Shown here piece after piece: positions 18,520-26,535 of a stretch of DNA of 64,000 nucleotides (within the stretch, counting starts at the first letter, position 1; each line of letters opens with the position of its first letter). This DNA is from Pseudomonas sp. CFBP 13711 (lineage in GTDB: Bacteria; Pseudomonadota; Gammaproteobacteria; Pseudomonadales; Pseudomonadaceae): positions 248,001-312,000 of the forward strand of contig NZ_JACYVI010000003.1 in the NCBI RefSeq assembly GCF_014842265.1. Reading direction: 5' to 3'. The position numbers and the translations under genes were made by a program. The notes under the pieces are model-generated. The model did not search any database, was not told the origin of the DNA, and saw only the letters and a program-made list of their open reading frames with translations.

Positions 18520-19488
18520 TTACTGCAGCGTCATCGGCGCGCCGCCCACCACGGGCGCAGGCGTGGTCGGCACGGCAATCTCGACCGGCATGCCGTCTTC
18601 GGCAGCCACCACGTCCCGCACTTCGTCCCAATTGATGCGCAGGCTGTTGGCCAGGTCTTCACGCTTGAGCAGTGCGTTGATCACGGCGGTGTGCTTGTCG
18701 ACTACCGACGGCTTGCCGCTTTCGTCCAGCGGCGTGTGCGCTTCGAGGTAGACCTTGCCGCCGCTGACGCCGAACTTATAGGGCTCGCTCATGATGCGCA
18801 CAGTGGTGCCCACCGGGACCATGTCCGCCATTTCCAGCACGTTGTTGTTGTACATGCGGAAGCAGCCGTGACTGGTGCGCATGCCGATGCCGAACTTCTT
18901 GTTCGAGCCATGGATCAGGTAGCCCGGCAAGCCGAGGCCGAATTTGAAAGGACCCAGCGGGTTGTCCGGCCCGGCCGGGACCACGTTGGGCAGGATGTCG
19001 CCGTCGGCGGCATGCTCGGCCTTGACCGACGCGGGCGGCGTCCAGGTCGGGTTCGGGGTTTTGGCGGTGACCTTGGTGGTGGAAACCGGCGAACCCCAGC
19101 CCTCGCGACCGATACCCAGCGGGAAGGTGTAAACCACGTTCCGACCTTTCGGGTAGTAGTACAAACGGTACTCGGCCAGGTTGATGACGATGCCTTCGCG
19201 CGGACCCGGCGGCAGGATGAAACGCGTCGGCAACACTATTTGAGTGCCTGCGCCCGGCAGCCAGGCATCGACGCCCGGATTGGCGGCAATCATTTCCAGA
19301 TAGCCCAGGTCGTAGCGGGTGGCCAGATCGGCGAAGGTGTCTTCGTACTTGGCGGTGACGGTCTGCACTTGACCGATGATGTCCTCACCGGGCGGCGGCA
19401 ACGGAAACTCCAGGGCGGAGACGGGGCCGGCCGCGCACAGCGCAGCGAGCGACAGACAGCGGGCGAAAGCTGGAATGCGCGACAACAT
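18520..19488 (-). CDS. L,D-transpeptidase (ErfK/YbiS/YcfS/YnhG family) with LysM-like domain
   Basis: 322 aa from the ATG at 19488. A signal peptide ends near PVSALEF. A LysM-like region (about residues 35-85, TAKYEDTFADLATRYDLGYLEMIAANPG) precedes the YkuD catalytic domain (about 95-235). The catalytic motif is present: HGSN followed by TSHGCFRMYNNNV, where Cys of SHGC is the nucleophile. Enzymes of this group link Lpp-type lipoproteins or make 3-3 crosslinks in peptidoglycan. Its position next to oprI fits a role in attaching OprI to the wall; this is inference. The C-terminus (about 240-322) is outside the catalytic domain and Pro/Ala-rich at the end. Confidence 0.93.
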   Translation of the reverse strand: MLSRIPAFARCLSLAALCAAGPVSALEFPLPPPGEDIIGQVQTVTAKYEDTFADLATRYDLGYLEMIAANPGVDAWLPGAGTQIVLPTRFILPPGPREGIVINLAEYRLYYYPKGRNVVYTFPLGIGREGWGSPVSTTKVTAKTPNPTWTPPASVKAEHAADGDILPNVVPAGPDNPLGPFKFGLGLPGYLIHGSNKKFGIGMRTSHGCFRMYNNNVLEMADMVPVGTTVRIMSEPYKFGVSGGKVYLEAHTPLDESGKPSVVDKHTAVINALLKREDLANSLRINWDEVRDVVAAEDGMPVEIAVPTTPAPVVGGAPMTLQ

Positions 19489-19572
19489 CCGGAGAATCCT
19501 TGGTAAACGGAAGGCTTGATTGTGCGCGATTGTACACGCACGCCTGCGCATTCGGGGAGTGCGCGCGAGCCC

Positions 19573-19869
19573 TTAGACGCCGGTTTCCAGTTCCGGCCAG
19601 ATCGGGTGCCAGCCGCGCCGTTGCGCGTCGATGATCGCCCTGCACAGCGGGCACAGTCGCTCATCCTGATAAACCGTCTGCCGGACTTCCGACCAGCGCG
19701 GCTGGGCGGGCAGCAAGGTGCCGCACAAGGTGCGGTCGGCGGAGCCTGCCAGCTCGAGCTGGCGAGCGACCAGATGCACGAGGATTTCCTGGCACGCGAA
19801 CAGGTCGAGCTGTTCGTCGGGCTCGATCAGTTGATAGGCATAAAGGGACCAGGAAGGACGGCGCGGCAT
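19573..19869 (-). CDS. Small hypothetical protein with C-P-L-C motif
   Basis: 98 aa, starting MPRRPSWSLYAYQLIEPDE. I recognise no family. A C-P-L-C pair (DERLCPLCRAII) sits in the C-terminal third and one more cysteine (RTLCGTLL) in the middle, which could bind metal or form a disulfide. No signal peptide or membrane segment. It is on the same strand as the DCC-family gene 71 nt upstream, whose active site also reads C-P-L-C, but the rest of the sequence differs. Confidence 0.65.
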   Translation of the reverse strand: MPRRPSWSLYAYQLIEPDEQLDLFACQEILVHLVARQLELAGSADRTLCGTLLPAQPRWSEVRQTVYQDERLCPLCRAIIDAQRRGWHPIWPELETGV

Positions 19870-19940
19870 TGGGGGCTCCAGAGCGGGGGCGCCACATTAG
19901 CCGAAAGCCCCCGTCCGGAAAAGGCCTGCAGGCCTTTAAA

Positions 19941-20399
19941 TCAGCGGTTTTGGTCTGAGGGTCGGGAAACCGCGCAACGGTCGTCGCGGCATCGACGACT
20001 CCCGTCCGGATGAGGCAGCCACGCCAAGTGGGGACGCCAGCGGCAGAACAAGCGGTAACCGACGTTCAGCAAGGGCCTCAGCGGCCGCCACGACAGTGGC
20101 GCAGCCCAGGCGCCGAGCCCGGCGGCGCGCCAGCTCCAGAGGGTGGCGTCCAGGCCCGTGACCCAGGTGCCATCGTCGAATCGGGCGTGCAATACCGACT
20201 CCATCTGCTCACGGCTAAATCCGAGTGCACCGGGGTCAAAACCCTCTTGGCTGATGTCGACGAACAGCAATTGGGCGGCGGTTGCGGTGGCGTCGGCGTG
20301 CGCGGAAGCGTGAGAACGCAGGAGCTTGATCTCCCGCGCGCAAAGCGGGCAGTCACCGTCGAAGTACAGCGTGAGTGGCCACTGCTCTTTCTTGTACAT
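19941..20399 (-). CDS. DCC-family thiol-disulfide oxidoreductase (DUF393)
   Basis: 152 aa from the ATG at 20399 (MYKKEQWPLT). The family motif is at the N-terminus: LYFDGDCPLCAREIKLLRSH (D-x-x-C-P-x-C). The C-terminal part RPLLNVGYRLFCRWRPHLAWL is also typical. DCC proteins have a thioredoxin-like fold; physiological roles are poorly defined. A start at 20486 would add 29 residues without family support. Confidence 0.85.
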   Translation of the reverse strand: MYKKEQWPLTLYFDGDCPLCAREIKLLRSHASAHADATATAAQLLFVDISQEGFDPGALGFSREQMESVLHARFDDGTWVTGLDATLWSWRAAGLGAWAAPLSWRPLRPLLNVGYRLFCRWRPHLAWLPHPDGSRRCRDDRCAVSRPSDQNR

Positions 20400-20564
20400 C
20401 TTTGGGGTCCTGTACAGGTTTTCGCCACCATAGGCGCAAACGGGGCCGCTGACAATGGACGAGACGTCACCCTGAACACGGGCCACGCCACAAGACCATT
20501 GGAGGTCTCACGCCAGGCCGAGAAAGACGCCTATGGTCCATAGTCTGTCCCCAGACAGTCCCGT

Positions 20565-21875
20565 TTAATTTATTAAAATGTCCGACTCATCGACCGGTTT
20601 GTCGAAGAAGTGCCGTGGGACCATCACGGTAGGCCGGAACAATCCATTCATTACGCGATTAACAGATTCGCCTTCTAGCAGCTCGCGACTCATGTCGTCT
20701 GGCATGCTGTTTCTACAGGTTTGAATAATGGACAAGGCGAGCCCTATTTTCATATGCCGGCCATGAAATGTCGCTTCGCCAGGGGTGAACGCGCGCGATT
20801 CAAGTTTATCGATAGCGTCCGCTGCCTCTTCTTCGTCCATATGGTCTTCAATGGCGTCAAAGCGTGAGCCCACAGAGGGCGGTACGGCGGTCAATGGGTC
20901 GACAAGATGCAGAGTCGCATGGCTGAGGATCTTGGGCTGATCAAACTTGAATCTCATCAATTTGTCGCCAAACCGGCTGCTGTCTTTCTGAGGTTGATCA
21001 CCCGCCTCAAGTGAAAAAAACACGTGATCATCGTTGGCAAGCATGGCGATATCGTGGTCCGTCGTGTTTTCAGTGTTGAATTCTATTTGTCTTTCCTCCA
21101 GCTTTCTTCTGGAAAATAACGAAACCGTACCGTCCGGACGTTTTATGTCGGCATCAGATGGCGCTGCGTGGGTGATGTAAAGCGGCTCATCAATCAGGCT
21201 TTTAATGAAGGCCTTTTCATAATCTTTAAGGCTTGCAGCGTTGACCTCGCTTCTCAGGGCGTCGATGTTTTCAGCTGAAAGCTTCTTCAGCGTCAGGTCT
21301 TCCCCGGATTCCAGTTCCCAATACCATTTCGGACCGTTTTTCAGCATCGATGCCTGGACGTTATCCGCGGTTTTCGACCTCAATCCTGAGATTAGTTTTT
21401 CTGCAAAGTGGCCGAGCTTGCTATCAAACCGGAGATCCAGAACCGTTTCTCTATCGGAAACTCGGGCTGCCACGAGTGATTTAAGGTACTTATTTTGATC
21501 CACGTCAACGGACACGGCTAAAACATCTGGCCCGGGCGTCTGGTTTTCTTCGGTCTCGTGCTGCACCAAATAGGAAACGATTCCGTCCTGACGTTGCGTG
21601 GTAGGCGTGTTTTCGTCTGGATTCAGCGCCGTACGCAAATAGGCTCTTGACTGAGCATCAAGCCGGCTTCTGAGCGTTCCTATCAGAAAGGAATCTCCGC
21701 CTACTTTCACCTTTGAAGGCATCGCTACGGAACGGTTTCTGGAAGGCGCCAAGTCGGCTGGATAAGTTTGGTTCGACGAACGCGTTGAGGTTGGGGCATT
21801 GGAACCATGCGGCTGCGCGCTTTCAGGAATGTGGAAAGCAGGTTGCTGACCTTGATAGGGGCGAATGGGATTCAT
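20565..21875 (-). CDS. Candidate type III secreted effector, OspC-like with altered catalytic residues
   Basis: 436 aa. The start at 21875 (MNPIRPYQGQQ) is fixed by AGGAGG six bases upstream and by a perfect hrp box 28 bp upstream. The first 50 residues look like a P. syringae secretion signal: Ile at position 4, no Asp or Glu before Glu18, and about 40% Ser, Pro and Gln. The remainder is soluble and has no signal peptide. From memory, residues 233-422 follow the order of motifs of Shigella OspC effectors (PF06128): ITH (234-236), SR (255-256), DIAMLANDDHVFFSLE (275-290), FG (302-303), HATL (319-322), HMKIGLALSII (374-384) and NRVMNGLF...VPR (406-421). OspC3 has catalytic Glu326 and His328 in L-E-Y-H-I-P-R; here the aligned stretch is PTVMVPR with Thr416 and Met418. 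No ankyrin repeats follow. GC is visibly lower than in neighbours, suggesting transfer. I cannot assign a Hop family name. Confidence 0.85.
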   Translation of the reverse strand: MNPIRPYQGQQPAFHIPESAQPHGSNAPTSTRSSNQTYPADLAPSRNRSVAMPSKVKVGGDSFLIGTLRSRLDAQSRAYLRTALNPDENTPTTQRQDGIVSYLVQHETEENQTPGPDVLAVSVDVDQNKYLKSLVAARVSDRETVLDLRFDSKLGHFAEKLISGLRSKTADNVQASMLKNGPKWYWELESGEDLTLKKLSAENIDALRSEVNAASLKDYEKAFIKSLIDEPLYITHAAPSDADIKRPDGTVSLFSRRKLEERQIEFNTENTTDHDIAMLANDDHVFFSLEAGDQPQKDSSRFGDKLMRFKFDQPKILSHATLHLVDPLTAVPPSVGSRFDAIEDHMDEEEAADAIDKLESRAFTPGEATFHGRHMKIGLALSIIQTCRNSMPDDMSRELLEGESVNRVMNGLFRPTVMVPRHFFDKPVDESDILIN

Positions 21876-21902
21876 GTGGGCCTCCTGGTGCCTGGAAGCA
21901 TA

Positions 21903-21931
21903 TAGGTGGTCTAAGGCGGTCCCCCGGTTCC
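21903..21931 (-). promoter_or_regulatory. hrp box (HrpL-dependent promoter)
   Basis: Read on the minus strand the site is GGAACC, 16 bases, then CCACCTA, an exact match to the HrpL consensus GGAACC-N15/16-CCACNNA. It ends 28 bp before the effector ATG, leaving a short leader that contains the AGGAGG ribosome binding site. It places the gene in the type III secretion regulon. Confidence 0.93.
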
Positions 21932-22084
21932 CAGCGTGATCATGACTGCTCATCTCATTGGGCGTCACCGTCGCTGATGAGAGCATTGATTGTCACAACG
22001 GTGGGACAAAGCTGTAATAAATCGCATTACGAGCCGACTGAGGCACCAGAAGGGAACTCCATCCTGAAGCCTCAGAGATTGCAT

Positions 22085-22690
22085 TTAAAGAAGTGGCTTA
22101 AGCACCGGCCACACGTTATCCAGCAGGTAAGGCTGAGCCTGGACGTTGGGGTGAATGCCGTCTTGCTGGGTCATGTCAGGCCTGCCGCCCACGCCTTCCA
22201 GCATGAAGGGCACCAGCGCAGCGTCGGTGGCTTCGGCGACTTTCGGGTACACCGCCGCGAAGGCCGTGGTGTAGCGCTCACCGTAGTTGGGCGGGATTTT
22301 CATGCCCAACAAGAGCACCTTGGCCCCCGCCGCTTTGGACTGCTCAACCATGTCGGTAAGGTTTTGTTGCAATTGCGCCGGGGGCTGCCCGCGCAGGCCG
22401 TCATTACCGCCCAGTTCGAGGATCACCAGATCCGGTTTGTGCTCGGCAAGCAGCGACGGCAGCCGCGCCTGGCCTCCTGCACTGGTGTCGCCGCTGACCG
22501 ATGCATTGACCACTTTTTCCTTGAAGCCTTCCTTTGCCAGACGCTGTTCCAGCAGACTGACCCAACCCAACCGGGTATCCAGGCCGAAAGCCGCGCTGAT
22601 ACTATCGCCAACGATCAGCACCGTGCCTGCCATCGCGCCTTGTGATACCAGCAGCAAACCCAGGCCAGCACTTAAAAACCACGCACGCAT
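22085..22690 (-). CDS. tesA: Acyl-CoA thioesterase I / arylesterase, GDSL (SGNH) hydrolase
   Basis: 201 aa from the ATG at 22690, which has GGAG six bases upstream; an ATG at 22702 is also in frame. A signal peptide (about residues 1-21, ending SQGAMAGT) directs it to the periplasm. The SGNH blocks are all visible: GDSI (block I serine), the glycine of SVSGDTSAGG, GGND (block III), and DGIHPN with the catalytic Asp and His. It hydrolyses acyl-thioesters and short esters. It is divergent from the ABC ATPase gene, with only 10 bp between the two start codons, an arrangement widely seen for tesA-ybbA. Confidence 0.92.
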   Translation of the reverse strand: MRAWFLSAGLGLLLVSQGAMAGTVLIVGDSISAAFGLDTRLGWVSLLEQRLAKEGFKEKVVNASVSGDTSAGGQARLPSLLAEHKPDLVILELGGNDGLRGQPPAQLQQNLTDMVEQSKAAGAKVLLLGMKIPPNYGERYTTAFAAVYPKVAEATDAALVPFMLEGVGGRPDMTQQDGIHPNVQAQPYLLDNVWPVLKPLL

Positions 22691-22700
22691 CGGATTCTCC

Positions 22701-23384
22701 ATGAGCGAAAGTATTCTCAGTGCTCGGAACCTCAGCAAAGTGGTCCCAAGCACCGAAGGTGACTTGACCATCCTGCACGAACTCTCCCTGGAACTAAACA
22801 AGGGCGACACGCTGGCCATCGTCGGCGCGTCGGGCTCGGGCAAATCCACCCTCCTCGGTCTGCTGGCCGGCCTCGACCTGCCCAGCGCCGGTTCCGTCGT
22901 CCTGTCAGGGCGCAATCTCAGCGACCTGGACGAAGACCAGCGCGCTCGGGTTCGCGCCGAACACGTGGGCTTCGTGTTCCAGTCCTTCCAGTTGCTCGAC
23001 AGCCTGAACGCGCTGGAAAACGTCATGCTGCCGATGGAGCTGGAGGGCCGCAAAGACGCCCGTGATCAGGCCCGGCATCTGCTGGAACGCGTCGGCCTGG
23101 GTCAGCGTTTGACCCACACGCCGCGGCAACTGTCGGGCGGCGAGCAGCAACGCGTCGCCATCGCCCGTGCGTTTGCCGCCGACCCGGACGTGCTGTTCGC
23201 CGATGAGCCCACCGGCAACCTGGACAGCCACACCGGCGAGCGCATCAGCGATCTGCTGTTCGAGCTGAACCAGGAACGCAACACCACCCTGGTGCTGGTC
23301 ACCCACGATGAGCGTCTGGCCCACCGTTGCCGGCGCCTGATCCGTCTCGAGGGTGGCCGACTGGTCGCCCCCATGGAGCCTTGA
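22701..23384 (+). CDS. ABC transporter ATPase, YbbA-like (LolD-type)
   Basis: 227 aa from the ATG at 22701. Walker A is GASGSGKST, the signature is LSGGEQQRVAIARAF, and Walker B is VLFADEPTGNLD. This is the MacB/LolD-like clade that works with large FtsX-domain permeases. The next gene's ATG overlaps its stop (TGATG). Divergent from tesA with starts 10 bp apart, so both promoters must lie within or across the other gene's 5' end. Confidence 0.92.
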   Translation: MSESILSARNLSKVVPSTEGDLTILHELSLELNKGDTLAIVGASGSGKSTLLGLLAGLDLPSAGSVVLSGRNLSDLDEDQRARVRAEHVGFVFQSFQLLDSLNALENVMLPMELEGRKDARDQARHLLERVGLGQRLTHTPRQLSGGEQQRVAIARAFAADPDVLFADEPTGNLDSHTGERISDLLFELNQERNTTLVLVTHDERLAHRCRRLIRLEGGRLVAPMEP

Positions 23385-25897
23385 TGGCACGCCTGCCTTT
23401 TTCCCGTCTGCTCAGCCTCGCGGCGCGCCAGCTCATGCGCGATGCCCGCGCCGGCGAGTTGCGCGTGCTGTTCTTCGCCCTGGTGGTGGCGGTTGCCGCC
23501 AGCACGGCCATCGGATATTTCGGCGCACGCCTCAACAGCGCCATGCTGCTGCGAGCGACGGAGTTTCTCGGCGCCGACCTCATTCTCGGCGGCTCCGCAC
23601 CGGCGACGCCTGCACAGATCGACGCCGGCAAGGCGCTGAAGCTGGATCATTCGCAGATCGTGATTTTCTCCAGCGTGGTTGCCACCGATAACGGCATTCA
23701 GCTGGCCAGCGTCAAGGCCGTGGACGCGGCGTACCCGTTGCGCGGCGAGCTGAAAAGCGCCCCTGCCCCCTATGAAGCCGAAACCGTTGGCGGTGAGCCC
23801 CAAGCCGGCGAAGCCTGGGCGGAAGCGCGGATTCTGGTGGCGCTGAACCTGAAGGTCGGCGACAGCATCGACGTCGGCTCCAAGACCTTGAAGCTGACCC
23901 GGGTGCTGACCTACGAACCCGACCGCGCCGGCAACTTCTACAGCCTGACGCCTCGGGTGATGATCAACATGGCCGACCTTGAAGCCACCAAGGTCGTGCA
24001 GCCCGGCAGCCGCGTCAGTTACCGGGAATTGTGGCGCGGCACGCCCCAGGACCTCGCCGCGTACCGCAAAGCGATCGAACCCGGGCTGGCGCCGAATCAG
24101 AAGATCGACGACGCCCGCGATGGCAACCAGCAGATTGGCGGCGCACTGGGCAAGGCCGAGCGTTACCTGAACATGGCCAGTCTGGTCGCCGTGCTGCTGG
24201 CCGGCGTGGCCGTGGCCTTGTCGGCGGCGCGTTTTGCGGTGCGCCGCTTCGACGCCAGTGCGTTGCTGCGTTGCCTGGGTCTGTCGCGCAATGAAGCGCT
24301 GGTGCTGTTTGGTTTGCAGCTGGCCATGCTCGGCGTCGTGGCCAGCGCGGCGGGCGCTTTGCTCGGCTGGTTCGCCCAACTCGGGCTGTTTCATTTGCTG
24401 GAAAACCTGCTGCCTGCTGCCGTCCCGCCCGGAGGCTGGCTGCCCGCAGTCGCCGGCATCGGCACCGGACTGGTCGCCCTCGCCGGCTTCGCACTGCCGC
24501 CCCTGGCTGCTTTGGGTCGCGTGCCACCGCTGCGGGTATTGCGTCGGGACATGCTGCCCATCCCGGCGAGCACCTGGCTGGTCTACGGCGCGGCATTGTT
24601 CGCACTGGGCCTGATCATGTGGCGCCTGAGTCTGGACCTGGTGCTGACCTTCGCCCTGCTCGGCGGCGGTCTGATCGCGGCGCTGATACTCGGCGGCGTG
24701 TTGCTGCTGGCTCTGAAAAGTCTGCGCCGTTTGCTCGCCGGGGCCTCGCTGCCGTGGCGTCTGGGCCTGGGTCAGCTGTTGCGCCACCCCATGGCCGCAG
24801 CCGGCCAGTCCCTGGCGTTCGGTCTGATTCTGCTGTCCATGGGGCTGATTGCGCTGCTGCGCGGCGAGTTGCTCGACACCTGGCAGAACCAGCTGCCCAA
24901 GGATGCGCCGAACTACTTCGCCCTGAACATCCTGCCCAACGACAAGGACAACTTCGCTGAACGCATGGGCCGCCTGTCGACCCACAGCGCGCCGCTGTAC
25001 CCGATGATTCCGGGGCGTTTGATGACGATCAACGGCGAGCCGGTAAGCAAGTTTGTCACCAAGGACTCCCGTGGCGAAAACGCCACCCAGCGCGACCTCA
25101 ACCTGACGTGGGCGGCGACGCTGCCAGAAGGCAACAGCATCACCGCGGGCCAGTGGTGGGCGAGCGATCAGCCACCTGCCGACGGCGCGGTTCCCGGCGT
25201 GTCGGTGGAAACCAAACTGGCCAGCAGCCTGAACATGAAACTGGGCGACACCCTCGGTTTCGTGATCGGCGGGCTGACCCGCGAGGTCAAAGTCACCAGC
25301 CTGCGCGACATCGACTGGGACACCTTTCAGCCCAACTTCTTCATGATCTTCCAGCCCGGCACCCTCAAGGACGTGCCGGCCACGTACCTGACCAGTTTCT
25401 ATCTGGCGCCCGGCAATGATCAGCAGATCGTCGAGCTGTCCCGGGCCTTCCCGGCGGTGACGATCCTGCAGGTAGAGGCGTTGCTGGAGCAGCTGCGCAG
25501 CATCCTCGATCAGGTGACGATGGCGGTGCAGTACGTGCTGCTGTTCGTGCTCGCGGCCGGGATGGCGGTGTTGTTCTCCGGCTTGCAGGCGACCCTGGAT
25601 GAGCGGATCCGACAGGGTGCGCTGCTACGGGCGTTGGGCGCCAATCGTGCGTTGCTGACCAAGGCCCGGCGCATCGAGTTCGGTCTGCTCGGCGCGGTGA
25701 GCGGTGTGCTGGCGGCAATTGGGTGCGAGCTGGTGAGCTTTGCGCTGTACCGCTACGCCTTCAACCTGCAGTGGCACCCCCACATCTGGCTGCTGGTGCT
25801 GCCGCTGATCGGCGCCTTGCTGGTGGGCGGCGCGGGCGTGTTCGGCACACGGCGGGCGCTGAACGCAAGTCCCCTGCAAGTGCTGCGCGAGGGCTAA
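23384..25897 (+). CDS. FtsX-type ABC permease, YbbP-like
   Basis: 837 aa starting at the ATG that overlaps the ATPase stop. The layout is that of YbbP: an N-terminal helix, a periplasmic domain, an FtsX-type bundle (about residues 260-410), further helices (about 390-510), a second periplasmic domain, and a C-terminal FtsX bundle (about 710-837), with AALSAARFAVRRFDASALLRCLG and DERIRQGALLRALGANR as the coupling segments. YbbA-YbbP has been linked to export or membrane extraction of hydrophobic compounds alongside TesA; the substrate is unknown. Confidence 0.9.
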   Translation: MARLPFSRLLSLAARQLMRDARAGELRVLFFALVVAVAASTAIGYFGARLNSAMLLRATEFLGADLILGGSAPATPAQIDAGKALKLDHSQIVIFSSVVATDNGIQLASVKAVDAAYPLRGELKSAPAPYEAETVGGEPQAGEAWAEARILVALNLKVGDSIDVGSKTLKLTRVLTYEPDRAGNFYSLTPRVMINMADLEATKVVQPGSRVSYRELWRGTPQDLAAYRKAIEPGLAPNQKIDDARDGNQQIGGALGKAERYLNMASLVAVLLAGVAVALSAARFAVRRFDASALLRCLGLSRNEALVLFGLQLAMLGVVASAAGALLGWFAQLGLFHLLENLLPAAVPPGGWLPAVAGIGTGLVALAGFALPPLAALGRVPPLRVLRRDMLPIPASTWLVYGAALFALGLIMWRLSLDLVLTFALLGGGLIAALILGGVLLLALKSLRRLLAGASLPWRLGLGQLLRHPMAAAGQSLAFGLILLSMGLIALLRGELLDTWQNQLPKDAPNYFALNILPNDKDNFAERMGRLSTHSAPLYPMIPGRLMTINGEPVSKFVTKDSRGENATQRDLNLTWAATLPEGNSITAGQWWASDQPPADGAVPGVSVETKLASSLNMKLGDTLGFVIGGLTREVKVTSLRDIDWDTFQPNFFMIFQPGTLKDVPATYLTSFYLAPGNDQQIVELSRAFPAVTILQVEALLEQLRSILDQVTMAVQYVLLFVLAAGMAVLFSGLQATLDERIRQGALLRALGANRALLTKARRIEFGLLGAVSGVLAAIGCELVSFALYRYAFNLQWHPHIWLLVLPLIGALLVGGAGVFGTRRALNASPLQVLREG

Positions 25898-25908
25898 CGG
25901 TGGGGTCT

Positions 25909-25939
25909 GACGGTGGGCGGCACTGCGCCGCCCACCGTC
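25909..25939. terminator. Perfect 13-bp hairpin between convergent genes
   Basis: GACGGTGGGCGGC and GCCGCCCACCGTC form a perfect 13-bp stem with a 5-nt loop, 12 bp after the permease stop and 20 bp before the greB stop. There is no T-run on either side, so it is a terminator-like or mRNA-protecting hairpin rather than a textbook intrinsic terminator. Confidence 0.55.
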
Positions 25940-25959
25940 AACCCGCGCAAAGCCCCCTG

Positions 25960-26442
25960 CTATTTCAGGTATTCGATCTTGGTGATCCACCATTGCTTGC
26001 TGCCGGATGGAACCGGCACCGAGACTTCGTCACCGACTTCTTTCTTCAGCAGGGCCCGGGCCATGGGCGAATCGATGGAGATGTAGTCCATGCGTCCGTA
26101 GATCTCGTCATAACCGACGACGCGGAACCGCTTGCTCTCACCCTCCTCGTCCTCGACTTCGACCCACGCGCCGAAGAACACCCGGCCTTCCTGCTCCGGC
26201 GAATAGGCGACCACGCGCATGTCTTCCAGACGCTTGCGCAGGTAGCGCACACGCCGGTCGATCTCGCGCAGCAGCTTTTTGTTGTATTGATAGTCGGCGT
26301 TCTCGCTGCGATCCCCCAGGGAAGCGGCCCACGCCACTTTCTGCGTGATATCAGGCCGGTGCTCGCGCCAGAGGTAATCGAGCTCCTTCTTCAGGGCGGC
26401 ATGGCCCTCGACGGTGATTATTTTGGTGCTGATCTCACTCAT
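25960..26442 (-). CDS. greB: Transcription elongation factor GreB
   Basis: 160 aa, standard length. The N-terminal coiled coil (about residues 8-75) has the tip segment AASLGDRSENADYQYNKKLLREIDRRVRYL, with the acidic pair D and E that helps RNA polymerase cleave backtracked transcripts. The C-terminal FKBP-like domain includes SPMARALLKKEVGDEV. The KK-L-REIDRR-V form is typical of GreB rather than GreA. It stands alone, convergent with the YbbP-like permease. Confidence 0.95.
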   Translation of the reverse strand: MSEISTKIITVEGHAALKKELDYLWREHRPDITQKVAWAASLGDRSENADYQYNKKLLREIDRRVRYLRKRLEDMRVVAYSPEQEGRVFFGAWVEVEDEEGESKRFRVVGYDEIYGRMDYISIDSPMARALLKKEVGDEVSVPVPSGSKQWWITKIEYLK

Positions 26443-26535
26443 TGACGCTGTCTCTGCCCCGGGCTGGGTACGTTTGTTCTGTTAGGGACGAAGCCTACAG
26501 GGTTGGGCTGGCCGAGGGGCAAATCAAGGCAGCGC

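Noticed and set aside
21713..22645. 310-codon plus-strand frame opposite the effector start and tesA
   Set aside because: It crosses the hrp box and the tesA coding region and has no domain or ribosome binding site.
23102..24985. 627-codon open frame on the minus strand opposite the ABC genes
   Set aside because: Very Gln/Gly/Ala-rich composition, no motifs, covers two genes with clear families on the other strand.
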